64,000 bases of DNA from VAXT01 sp035318925 (GTDB taxonomy: Bacteria; Actinomycetota; Thermoleophilia; Gaiellales; Gaiellaceae). Shown here piece after piece: positions 25,685-33,575 of this stretch. The stretch spans positions 1 to 64,000 of the forward strand of contig DATHDS010000041.1 in the NCBI GenBank assembly GCA_035318925.1, given 5' to 3'. A program made the translations under genes and the position numbers. Every line of letters begins with the position of its first letter. Within the stretch, counting starts at the first letter, position 1. Under the pieces are notes generated by a model that was not told the DNA's origin, did no database searches, and saw nothing but the letters and a program-made list of their open reading frames with translations.

Positions 25685-27034
25685 GTGTATGACGACGACC
25701 TGATCCGGCCCTACTACGAGCACAGCGTCGGCCCCCTGGGTGTCTCGCTCTTCGACATCCACACGCACACCGGCTCGAACGATCCCGATGGGTTCACCTG
25801 CTCGGTCGACACGCTGATCCGCGAGCTCGCGGCAGTCGGCTCCCGGGCTGTCGTGCTGCCGATGCACGAGCCCGCCGGCTACTCGGACGCGAACGAGCGC
25901 GTGCTCGCCGAGGCCCAGAGCTCGGGAGGAATGCTCGTCGCGTTCTGCCGCCTCGATCCGCACAAGGAGCCCCTCGTGGAGGCCCGGCGCTGCGTCGAAG
26001 CCGGCGCGCGTGGGCTCAAGCTGCACCCGCGCTCCGAGGGCTTCGACCTGTCGGAGCCGGCGGTCGAGGATATCTTCGCCTTCGCGCACGAGCGACGCCT
26101 GCCCGTGCTCATCCACGCGGGACGGGGCATCCCGGCCCTCGCCCGCGATGCTCTCCGGTACGCGGACAAGTACCCCGACGCCCGGATCATCCTCGCGCAC
26201 GCCGGCATCTGCGACCTGAACTGGATGTGGCCCGAGGTGCCGAGCCATCCCAACCTCTTCTTCGACCTCAGCTGGTGGCATCCCGCCGACCTGATCACGC
26301 TGATCGCGCTCGTCCCGCCGGGGCAGCTGCTCTACGCGAGCGACCTGCCGTACTTCACGCCGATGCTCATCGCCACCTTCATCGCCCGCTACGGCGAGAG
26401 CCTCGGCCTCACGGCCGATCAGCTCGCCGGCATCCTCGGCCGGCAGGCCGAGCGCCTGCTCGCTGCCGAGGAGCCGCTCGACCTCGGCCCCGCGCCGGGG
26501 GCCGAGCGGCTCACCTACGACGTGCGCCTCGAGCGGGTGAAGGAGTGGCTGATCTTCGGCATCAGCCGGATGCTGATGGGCGACAGCGGCTACGAGCCGC
26601 TGGCCGTCGCCCGCCTGGCGTGCGACATCGGCGACGAGGACGGGCCGGTCGCGGAGGTCTGCCGCAACGTCGTGTGGCTGCTCGAGCGCCAGGAGCGTTT
26701 CGCGCACGACAACCCGACCGACGGCGCGCCGGAGTTCCCCGGGGTGCGCTCGATGATGCTGGCCGCCTGCCTGGCCCGCACGCCGGGTGTCGGGCTCCCG
26801 CGGATTCCCGAGCTGGAGCCGGAGCAGGAGCTGCGCAAGCACACCTCGCTCGGGCACCGCGTCATCGACCTGAGCGATCTACCGACTCCGGTCGAGGTCC
26901 AGCGGGACCTACGCCGTTCATCCGCAACCGACCTCCTGGCAATCGATCCCTCGATCGTCCGCCGACCTTCGGATAGCGGTATCTATGAGCTGTCCGACCT
27001 GGTTCCGCCCGACCATCGATCCGTGGAGGAATGA
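25685..27034 (+). CDS. Amidohydrolase-type TIM-barrel metal-dependent hydrolase
   Basis: 449 aa, GTG start with a TAGCCT box 9 nt upstream. Residues 20-265 look like an Amidohydro_2 barrel: metal-binding FDIHTHTG (HxH), ARGLKLHPRSEGFDL (putative carboxylated or bridging Lys region), LPVLIHAGRG, RIILAHAGICDLNW, FFDLSWW, and LLYASDLPYFTP with the final Asp. The last 180 residues (KEWLIFGISRMLMGDSGYEP and on) are an extension not seen in the minimal fold and not recognised. It is the first of five same-strand, tightly spaced genes; the FHA-aminotransferase gene begins directly at its stop. Substrate unknown. Confidence 0.75.
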   Translation: MYDDDLIRPYYEHSVGPLGVSLFDIHTHTGSNDPDGFTCSVDTLIRELAAVGSRAVVLPMHEPAGYSDANERVLAEAQSSGGMLVAFCRLDPHKEPLVEARRCVEAGARGLKLHPRSEGFDLSEPAVEDIFAFAHERRLPVLIHAGRGIPALARDALRYADKYPDARIILAHAGICDLNWMWPEVPSHPNLFFDLSWWHPADLITLIALVPPGQLLYASDLPYFTPMLIATFIARYGESLGLTADQLAGILGRQAERLLAAEEPLDLGPAPGAERLTYDVRLERVKEWLIFGISRMLMGDSGYEPLAVARLACDIGDEDGPVAEVCRNVVWLLERQERFAHDNPTDGAPEFPGVRSMMLAACLARTPGVGLPRIPELEPEQELRKHTSLGHRVIDLSDLPTPVEVQRDLRRSSATDLLAIDPSIVRRPSDSGIYELSDLVPPDHRSVEE

Positions 27035-28504
27035 GTGCCCGCCGGCGCTGAAGAGTTCCTCATCGTCACCGCCGGGCCGGCGATGGGCACCCTGATCCCG
27101 CTCGCAGGCGACCTCGTTCTCGGCAGATCGCTGCTCGGCGACGATCCGGCGATCGAGCCTGAGCACGCACGGATCGCCCGCTCGCCCGACGGCGAGCTCG
27201 TGCTCAACGGCCTCGGCGACCGAGAGGTGCGCGTGAATGGCGCTCCCGCCACGCCCGGCCAGACTCTTGCCATCGGCGACACGATCGAGCTCGGCGGGAC
27301 GAAGCTCGACCTCGGGAGTGTCGACCGCGGACGCTCCCAGCTTTTCCTGAGCGACACGCTGAGGATCGCGGCGGCCACGCTCACCGTCCCGGTTCCGACC
27401 CTTCCCGCGACGGACCCCGAGCGGCTTCGCGTCGAGTTCCCGGTGTTCGATCGCGTTGCGTACCTCAACGCAGGCACTGACGGCCCCGTCCCGCAGCGCG
27501 CGCAGGACGCCGCGGCCGCGCGGGTGAAGGTCGTCCTCGAGGAAGGACGGTCGGGCGCCGCTCACGACGGGTGGATCCACGAGACCGCGGGTGAGTTGCG
27601 AAAGCGCTACGCGAGGCTCATGGCGTGCTCACCGGACGAGGTTGCTCTCACCCGGGCGGCCGGGGACGGAATCGATCTCGTCGTGCTCGGGCTCGAGCTG
27701 GGGCGGGGAGACGAGATCCTGACCACGGATGAGGAGCACTTCGCGATGATGGCGCCGCTCTCCGCCATTCAGGCCCGGCGAGGGGTCGACGTGCGTCTCG
27801 TCCCTTTCGCGGAGATCGCGAGCGAGGTCGGTCCCCGCACCAAGCTCGTCGCGTGCTCGCACGTCTCCTGGGTCACCGGTCGCGTCATCGACACCGAAGC
27901 GCTCGCGAGCGTCGACGTGCCGGTTCTGCTCGACGGAGCGCAGTCGCTCGGGGCGATCCCGGTCAACGTTCGGGCACTGGCCTGCGACTTCTACGCCGCG
28001 CCCGGCCAGAAGTGGCTCTGCGGGCCGGACGGGAGCGGGTGCCTGTACGTCCGCGCCGATCGAGTCGGGGAGCTGTTCCCGGCCTGGCCGAGCTACATGT
28101 CGCTCGCCGTCAAGGGCCGGACGCTCGGCTTCGAGCTCCACCCGGGCGCGCGCCGCTTCGACATCGGCTGGCTGAACGGCACGCTGGCGTCGTGGTCGCT
28201 GGCGGCGCTCGACGTGCTGGAGGAAGCGGGTTGGGACTGGGTGCTCGAACGGGGGCCGACGCTCTCGGACCGCTTCGCCGACATGCTCCGCGAGCGGGGC
28301 CTGGAGGTGAGCCCGCGCGACCGTTCGACGCTCGTCACCTGGCGGCACGCCAACGCGGCCGACGAGGTCGGCAGGCTGCTCGCTGAGCGGATCGTCATAC
28401 GCGACATCCCCGGTGAGGACCTGCTGCGCGCCTCCGTGGGCGCGTGGTCGACCGAGGAGGAATTGGAGCGGCTGGCAGATCTGACCGCCACCTCGCTTCC
28501 CTGA
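27035..28504 (+). CDS. FHA-like domain fused to a class V aminotransferase
   Basis: 489 aa, GTG start directly after the upstream stop with GGAGGA 4 nt before. Residues 1-95 resemble a forkhead-associated domain (GTLIPLAGDLVLGRS, EPEHARIARSPDGELVLNGL, VRVNGAPATPGQTLAIGDTI), including the GR-S and H-A-R positions that contact phosphothreonine in FHA domains. Residues 130-485 are a fold-type I, class V PLP enzyme like cysteine desulfurases: YLNAGTDGPVP, LTRAAGDGIDLV, VACSHVSWVTGRVID, LLDGAQSLGAIPV and the PLP lysine in APGQKWLCGPDGSG. No obvious catalytic desulfurase Cys loop is visible. I know no standard family with this fusion. Confidence 0.7.
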   Translation: MPAGAEEFLIVTAGPAMGTLIPLAGDLVLGRSLLGDDPAIEPEHARIARSPDGELVLNGLGDREVRVNGAPATPGQTLAIGDTIELGGTKLDLGSVDRGRSQLFLSDTLRIAAATLTVPVPTLPATDPERLRVEFPVFDRVAYLNAGTDGPVPQRAQDAAAARVKVVLEEGRSGAAHDGWIHETAGELRKRYARLMACSPDEVALTRAAGDGIDLVVLGLELGRGDEILTTDEEHFAMMAPLSAIQARRGVDVRLVPFAEIASEVGPRTKLVACSHVSWVTGRVIDTEALASVDVPVLLDGAQSLGAIPVNVRALACDFYAAPGQKWLCGPDGSGCLYVRADRVGELFPAWPSYMSLAVKGRTLGFELHPGARRFDIGWLNGTLASWSLAALDVLEEAGWDWVLERGPTLSDRFADMLRERGLEVSPRDRSTLVTWRHANAADEVGRLLAERIVIRDIPGEDLLRASVGAWSTEEELERLADLTATSLP

Positions 28505-28585
28505 CCGGCGGGCCGTGCGGCGTAGCACTGTCCCGCCGTCTTCCGAGCACTCAGCGCCGCGTCAGGAAACCGAGGTGCCTTGGCG

Positions 28586-29077
28586 ATGAGAAAGCTGCCG
28601 GACAGCGTTATGCTTGCCCGCGTGGCGGATGCCGTGGATGTGACGCCTGAGCTCGCCGGGCTCTCGCTCTTCGCCGACTTGACGCCGGCGCAGCTCGAGA
28701 AGGTCGGCCAGGCGTTCGAGGAGCAAACGTACGAAGTGGGCGAGCGCGCCCAGCGCCAGGGCTTCATCGGCAGCGGCTTCCACGTCATCCTCGACGGGGA
28801 GGCCGAGTGGCGGGTGGATGGCCAGGTCGTCGACCGCATGGCGACCACGATGTTGAACACGAAGCAGCTGACGCTCAGGCGTGGTGACTACTTCGGCGAG
28901 TTGACGATCCTCTTCGACGAGCCTTCGATCGCCGACGTCATCCCGCTCGTGCCCATGCGTTGCATCGTGCTCCCCACCCAGGAGTTCGAGCCCTTTCTCA
29001 TGTCGTATCCCCGGGTGATGTTCCGTCTGCTTCAGGGGGAAGCTCGGCGGCTCCGCGATCCGCTTCGCTGGCGGTGA
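28586..29077 (+). CDS. Cyclic-nucleotide-binding (CNBD) domain protein
   Basis: 163 aa from the ATG at 28586, chosen because GAGGTG sits 8 nt upstream; a TTG two codons earlier is possible. A single Crp-like beta-roll covers residues 20-150: LSLFADLTPAQLEKVGQAFE, GFHVILDGEAEWRVDG, and the phosphate-binding-cassette region GDYFGELTILFDEPSIADV, where the canonical Arg after GE-ALL is replaced (SIADV). No HTH domain follows, so it is not a classic regulator. The stop overlaps the FAD oxidoreductase start (GTGA), suggesting it senses a nucleotide for, or docks to, that enzyme (inference). Confidence 0.8.
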   Translation: MRKLPDSVMLARVADAVDVTPELAGLSLFADLTPAQLEKVGQAFEEQTYEVGERAQRQGFIGSGFHVILDGEAEWRVDGQVVDRMATTMLNTKQLTLRRGDYFGELTILFDEPSIADVIPLVPMRCIVLPTQEFEPFLMSYPRVMFRLLQGEARRLRDPLRWR

Positions 29078-30567
29078 GCGACAAGCCCTTTCCTCCCGGC
29101 GACTACCAGGTTGTCGTCGTCGGCACCGGCCCTGGGGGAATCCAGTCGGCCTACGACCTGCGCCGCCTCGGCGTCAATGCTGCCGTCATCTCGGCCGACG
29201 AAGGGCCCGGCGGGATGTTCCGAAAATGGCCGCGGTACCACCGATTGAACACCTCCTCCCGCCCCTACGCCGTCGTCGACCGCGACACGAACGAGTACTA
29301 CGCCTTCTGCTGGAACAGCCTCGTCAGCGACGACCCCTCGCACCGCGCGCCCGTCGCCGAGTTCATGGACGGAACGCACTACTTCCCGCATCGCTCGGAG
29401 ATGCACCAGGCCCTCGAGAAGTTCGCCGAGAGGTCGAAGCTCGACGTTAGGTACGACTGCCGCTGGGAATCCACGCGCCAGGAGGACGGGCGCTTCGTGC
29501 TCGGCACGACCGACGGCGAGTACAAGTGTGACGTCGCCGTGATCGCCACGGGGATGTCCCACCCGTGGCGCCCGCCGGTGCCGGGCATCGAGGACGTCCC
29601 GCACTACGCCGACCTGGACGACCGCCCGCCCGAGTCGTTTCAGGGCAAGCGGGTCTTCGTGATCGGCAAGCGCAACTCGGCTTTCGAGGTCGGCGACGCG
29701 CTGCTCCACTGGGCATCGCAGCTGATCCTGGGCTCGCCGCACCACGTGCGCCCCTCGGTGATGACAGGCATCCCGACGCCGCCACGGGCGCGCTACCTCG
29801 AGGTGCTCGAGGACCACTGCTTCGGCGGGGGAAGCTTCGTCGTCGACGTCGCGATCGAGCGCATCGAGCGCGCGGGCGACGGCTGGCGGGTGTTCACGGA
29901 GGGGACGACCGTCCCTGGCCCCATGGTCTACGACGTCGACGACGTGATCGCCACAACCGGCTTCGAGACACCGCTCGGCGACCTGCGCGACATCGGTGTC
30001 GACACGTTCTACAAGGACCGGCTGCCGACCCAGACGCCGTTCTGGGAGAGCACGACCGTCCCCGGCATCTTCTTCTCCGGCGCGGTGACGCAGGGCCAGA
30101 TCGGGTTGCGCAAGTACGGCTTCCCGACCGCCTCGGCTTCGATCGGCGGGTTCCGCTTCAACGCGCAGGTGCAAGCCGTGCACATCGCGCGCAAGTTCGG
30201 CATCGAGCCCGAGGCCAAGACGTTCAAGGAGCCAGAGGTCGTGCCCTTCCTGCTCGAGGAGGCAACGTACTCCGGCCCGCTCTGGCGACAGCAGTCGCAC
30301 CTCGCCCGCATCCTGGTCTACGACGGCTCCGACGGCATCCGCGACGAGGGCGTGCTTCCGCTGACTCCGTTCGTGGACTCGACCGGCCCGGACGCAGTGG
30401 CGATCGCGGTCGAGACCGACCCGGAGGACAATCTCCAGCCGGCTGTCTACGTTCGCCGGGGCGGCAGGGTCACCGAGCACGAGCTCTCGCCCGCCTTCCT
30501 GCACGACTTCCGAACGGACGAGAACAAGGCCCAGCTGTCAGAGCTCGTTAAGGGACTGGGCTCGTGA
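29074..30567 (+). CDS. FAD-dependent oxidoreductase (flavin monooxygenase-like)
   Basis: 497 aa, GTG start overlapping the CNBD gene stop. N-terminal FAD Rossmann motif VVVVGTGPGGIQSAYDLRRL; GPGGMFRKWPRYHRLNTSSR, typical of FMO/pyridine-nucleotide oxidoreductases; VAVIATGMSHPWRPPVPG; a second NAD(P)-binding motif KRVFVIGKRNSAFEVGDALL where the usual GxGxSG is altered to GKRNSA; and VDDVIATTGFETPL near the flavin. The C-terminal 120 residues include PAFLHDFRTDENKAQLSEL. The substrate is unknown. The altered second dinucleotide loop is worth noting. Coupled at its end by GTGA to the CoA-binding gene. Confidence 0.78.
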   Translation: MSDKPFPPGDYQVVVVGTGPGGIQSAYDLRRLGVNAAVISADEGPGGMFRKWPRYHRLNTSSRPYAVVDRDTNEYYAFCWNSLVSDDPSHRAPVAEFMDGTHYFPHRSEMHQALEKFAERSKLDVRYDCRWESTRQEDGRFVLGTTDGEYKCDVAVIATGMSHPWRPPVPGIEDVPHYADLDDRPPESFQGKRVFVIGKRNSAFEVGDALLHWASQLILGSPHHVRPSVMTGIPTPPRARYLEVLEDHCFGGGSFVVDVAIERIERAGDGWRVFTEGTTVPGPMVYDVDDVIATTGFETPLGDLRDIGVDTFYKDRLPTQTPFWESTTVPGIFFSGAVTQGQIGLRKYGFPTASASIGGFRFNAQVQAVHIARKFGIEPEAKTFKEPEVVPFLLEEATYSGPLWRQQSHLARILVYDGSDGIRDEGVLPLTPFVDSTGPDAVAIAVETDPEDNLQPAVYVRRGGRVTEHELSPAFLHDFRTDENKAQLSELVKGLGS

Positions 30568-31019
30568 ACGAGGACGAGCTCCGCCGTCTGTACGAGGAGA
30601 CGTCGACGATCGCGGTCGTCGGCTGCTCGGACGACGAGCTGAAGTCCGGCAACTACGTTCCCCGTTACCTCCAGGCGCAGGGCTACCGGATCGTGCCCGT
30701 CAACCCGCACCATTCCGAGCTGCTCGGCGAGCGCTGCTATCCCTCGCTGAAAGAGGTGGACGTGCGCGTCGACACCGTCGACGTGTTCCGTCCGGCGGGA
30801 GAGGCGCCCGACATCGCCCGCGACGCGGTCGCGATCGGCGCGCGTTACCTGTGGCTCCAGGAGGGGATCGTCTCCGAGGAGGCTGAGGAGATCGCGAAGG
30901 ACGGCGGGCTGGGCGTGGTCATGGACCGCTGCCTGGGCATCGTCCACGGCGAGCTCGGGCTCGGGCCCGGGGTCAAGGCGTGGTTGGAGAGCGCGGCTCC
31001 TACCGCCACCGAAAGCTAG
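30564..31019 (+). CDS. CoA-binding domain protein (YccU-like)
   Basis: 151 aa, GTG start overlapping the upstream stop. It matches the small CoA_binding_2 family: TIAVVGCSDDELKSGNYVPR, GYRIVPVNPHHSELLGERCY, VDTVDVFRPAGEAPDIARDA, YLWLQEGIVSEEAEE, and VMDRCLGIVHGEL. The fold is that of the succinyl-CoA synthetase alpha N-domain. The function of such stand-alone proteins is poorly defined. As last of the coupled genes it probably acts with the FAD enzyme or hydrolase (inference). Confidence 0.85.
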   Translation: MNEDELRRLYEETSTIAVVGCSDDELKSGNYVPRYLQAQGYRIVPVNPHHSELLGERCYPSLKEVDVRVDTVDVFRPAGEAPDIARDAVAIGARYLWLQEGIVSEEAEEIAKDGGLGVVMDRCLGIVHGELGLGPGVKAWLESAAPTATES

Positions 31020-31076
31020 GGAACCCGGCGCCGCCCGGCGGTGTAGAGGCTGGGACCTAATGCGAAAGGAGCCACG

Positions 31077-31661
31077 ATGAAACGCGTCCTGTTCTTGCTG
31101 GCGATCGTTGCGCTCGCACTGCCTGCCGCGGCTCTCGCCAAGGGGCCCTCGGGAGCTTCGGTCGACGGGCCCGGCAGCGGCGGCGGGCTGACGATCAGGG
31201 GCGACGGCGAGTCGGGCGGAACGCCGCTCGGTGACCTGACCGAGCAGGCGGGTTTCTTCCCGGCCGCCTACGGCCAGGAGCCGGATCCGATGCTGCACGC
31301 ACGCCCGCAGGGCAATCTCGGGCCCAGATACACGATCAACTACGACGTTCCGGACGGGGACGGCAAGGTCTTCCGCATCCAACAGAACGTCTATCCGTAC
31401 GCGAACCCTCCGGTCACGTACATGAAGCCGGGGCAGGAGATCTTCGGCATGAAGACGCACGGCGGCTGGTTTCAGGCCGATCCGCAGCTGAAGACCACGC
31501 TCGTCTCCGCCGGGCTGCCGGCGAGCCCGCCCTCGAGCTCAACCGGCGGGTCGTCGTCGTTCCCGACCGGTCTCGTCGGCGTGCTCCTCGGCGCCCTCTT
31601 GCTCGCGGCCGCGACGACGGTCGTCGTGCGTAGACGCGCTCGACCCGCCGCCGCAGCCTGA
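31077..31661 (+). CDS. Exported protein with C-terminal membrane anchor
   Basis: 194 aa. The ATG has a good Shine-Dalgarno (AAAGGAG, 7 nt upstream). Residues 1-22 are a signal peptide (VLFLLAIVALALPAAALA). A Gly-rich stretch (DGPGSGGGLTIRGDG) is followed by a compact domain with YTINYDVPDGDGKVFRIQQN and TYMKPGQEIFGMKTHGGWFQ. Next comes a Ser-rich linker, and then one transmembrane helix (LVGVLLGALLLAAATTVVV) with a basic tail. A type I membrane topology is implied. No family recognised. Confidence 0.7.
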   Translation: MKRVLFLLAIVALALPAAALAKGPSGASVDGPGSGGGLTIRGDGESGGTPLGDLTEQAGFFPAAYGQEPDPMLHARPQGNLGPRYTINYDVPDGDGKVFRIQQNVYPYANPPVTYMKPGQEIFGMKTHGGWFQADPQLKTTLVSAGLPASPPSSSTGGSSSFPTGLVGVLLGALLLAAATTVVVRRRARPAAAA

Positions 31662-31670
31662 TCGCAGCTA

Positions 31671-31706
31671 CATAGGATCCGGCGCGTGGCTGCGCCGGAT
31701 CCTATG
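31671..31706 (+). promoter_or_regulatory. 15-bp perfect palindrome spanning -10 box and start codon
   Basis: CATAGGATCCGGCGC (31671-31685) and its exact complement (31692-31706) flank GTGGCT. The left arm holds a TAGGAT -10 box (31673-31678) 7 nt before the GTG start at 31686, which sits in the loop. It may be an operator, or an RNA hairpin controlling initiation. Confidence 0.6.
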
Positions 31707-32540
31707 GATCTTCACCACCAGGGTGAGGAGCGCGTGATCGGGGTCTACCTGGTCGAGACCGTGGACGGCCTCGCGCTCTTCGACAGCGGGCCTTCGACGT
31801 GCATCCCCGCCCTCAAGGAGCGGCTCGCGGAGCGCGGACTCGAGCTGCGCGACCTGCGGCACCTCCTGCTCTCGCACATCCACCTCGACCACGCGGGAGC
31901 GGCGGGCACACTCGTCCGCGAGCACCCGGGCCTCCAGGTGCACGTCTCGGAGATCGGTGCGCCGCACCTCGTCGACCCGAGCCGGCTCGAGCGCAGCGCG
32001 CGCCGGATCTACGGCGACGAGTTCGACGCGCTCTGGGGCGAGCTGGTCCCGGTGCCGCAGGAGAACGTCCACGTCGTCGGCGAGGACGTGCTCGGCCTCG
32101 CCTGCTTCCCTTCGCCGGGCCACGCCTCGCACCACGTCTGCTACCTGAGCCGGGACGGCACTCTCTACGCGGGCGACGCCGCCGGGGTTCGCATCATGCC
32201 CAGCCGCCACATCATGCCGGTCGCCCCGCCGCCGGACATCGACCTCGAGGCCTGGGAGCGGACGATCGACGAGCTCGAGCGCCGCGTGCCCGAGCGGCTG
32301 GCGCTGATCCACTTCGGGGTCGTCGAGCAGCCGAGCGACCACCTGCGCCGGCTGCGCAGGCAGCTACGGCTCTGGGGCCAGCGGGTGCGCCAAGGAATGA
32401 CCGAGGAGGAGTTCGTCGAGTCGGCGCGCGCCGACCTCGAGGAGGAGCTGGAAGAGGCGCCGTACTACGAGCACGCCGCGCCGCTCTGGCAGTCATATCT
32501 CGGGCTCAAGCGCTACTGGGACAAGCAGCTAGCGGTCTAG
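31686..32540 (+). CDS. Metallo-beta-lactamase-fold hydrolase
   Basis: 284 aa from GTG 31686; the alternative ATG at 31704 would remove six residues. I prefer the GTG because TAGGAT lies 7 nt upstream. The MBL metal motif HIHLDHAG (about residue 64), the histidine in FPSPGHASHHV, the bridging Asp in LYAGDAAGV, and the late His in LALIHFGVVEQ complete the two-metal site. A C-terminal helical extension of 70 residues (RRLRRQLRLWGQRVRQG) resembles that of glyoxalase II-like and lactonase-like MBL proteins. Substrate unknown. Its 3' end overlaps the convergent glycosyltransferase gene by 12 bp. Confidence 0.85.
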   Translation: MAAPDPMDLHHQGEERVIGVYLVETVDGLALFDSGPSTCIPALKERLAERGLELRDLRHLLLSHIHLDHAGAAGTLVREHPGLQVHVSEIGAPHLVDPSRLERSARRIYGDEFDALWGELVPVPQENVHVVGEDVLGLACFPSPGHASHHVCYLSRDGTLYAGDAAGVRIMPSRHIMPVAPPPDIDLEAWERTIDELERRVPERLALIHFGVVEQPSDHLRRLRRQLRLWGQRVRQGMTEEEFVESARADLEEELEEAPYYEHAAPLWQSYLGLKRYWDKQLAV

Positions 32541-33575
32541 CGCCTCGCGATACGTGCGCTCGTAGTCGCCGACCATCCGCTCGGGCGCGAAACGCTCCTC
32601 GACATAGCGTCTGCATTCCATCGGGTCGAGCGCGTCAGCCCGCTCGAGCGCCTCGGCCATCTGGCGGTAGTTGTCGACGATGATCCCGCTCCGCCCATCC
32701 TCAATCACCTCGGGCACGGCGCCGTAACGGGTGGCGATGACCGGCGTCCCGCACGCCATCGACTCGACCATGACGAGGCCGAACGGCTCTTCCCACTCGA
32801 TCGGAAAGAGCGTCGCGCGCGCGTCCTGGAGCAGCTCGACCTTCTCGCCGTGGGTCACCTCGCCGAGGTACTCGATCCCACCGTGACCGAGATGCGGCTC
32901 GATGAACTCCGCGAAGTACTGCCGTTCCTTCGGCTCCCGGTTCTTGCCCGCCAGCTTGAGGGGCATGTCCAGCTCCATCGCAACCGCGACCGCCCGGTGC
33001 GCCCCCTTGTCCGGGCTGAACCGCCCCAGGAAGAGGAGGTAGTCGCCGCGATGAGGCTTGGCGGGATAGAGCGAGAAGTCGATCGCGTTCGGGATCGTCG
33101 CCGCCCAGGGGAGGTCGGGCATCGGGCGCCGCTGGTTCTCGGAGATCGAGATCAGGCCGACGCCGCGCGAGGTCTCGGCAATCGCGCCGTACGCGTCCTG
33201 CGCCTCATGCGTGTCGAGCGGCCCGTGGACGGTGTGAAGGACCGGTGTGTCGACGAGGCCGCCGAGGGCCGCGCCGGTGATCCCGGAATGGTCGTTGATG
33301 ACGTCGAACTCGTCCGCCCGCCTGTAGCACGCCATTGCGTGTCGCAACTCGGGTAACGAGCGCCCGATGAGCTCGCTCGGCGCCCGGTCGAACACGTAGG
33401 CGAGCGTTCCCTTGGTCAGCGAGTCCCCCGAAGCAAAGAGCGTCACCTCGTGGCCCGCATCCGCGAGCCCGTCGGCGAGCAGCGAGACCACGAGCTCGAT
33501 CCCGCCATAGCCCGTGGGAGGCACCGGAAACCACACGGGCGAGAGCACGGCCACCCTCAACCTGTCGTCACTCAC
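32529..33575 (-). CDS. Glycosyltransferase family 4 protein
   Basis: 348 aa GT-B enzyme. The N-terminal domain starts RVAVLSPVWFPVPPTGYGGI, with acceptor-side GGIE and later HTVHGPLDTHEA. The C-terminal donor site has LLFLGRFSPDKGAHRAVAVA and the conserved EEPFGLVMVESMACGTPVIA with ExxxxxxxE, followed by TRYGAVPEVI. Cytoplasmic, transferring a nucleotide sugar to an unknown acceptor. It overlaps the start of... the upstream debranching-enzyme gene by 8 bp (33568-33575), so the two are coupled. This pairing is often seen in glycogen or trehalose-related clusters (inference). Confidence 0.9.
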   Translation of the reverse strand: MSDDRLRVAVLSPVWFPVPPTGYGGIELVVSLLADGLADAGHEVTLFASGDSLTKGTLAYVFDRAPSELIGRSLPELRHAMACYRRADEFDVINDHSGITGAALGGLVDTPVLHTVHGPLDTHEAQDAYGAIAETSRGVGLISISENQRRPMPDLPWAATIPNAIDFSLYPAKPHRGDYLLFLGRFSPDKGAHRAVAVAMELDMPLKLAGKNREPKERQYFAEFIEPHLGHGGIEYLGEVTHGEKVELLQDARATLFPIEWEEPFGLVMVESMACGTPVIATRYGAVPEVIEDGRSGIIVDNYRQMAEALERADALDPMECRRYVEERFAPERMVGDYERTYREALDR

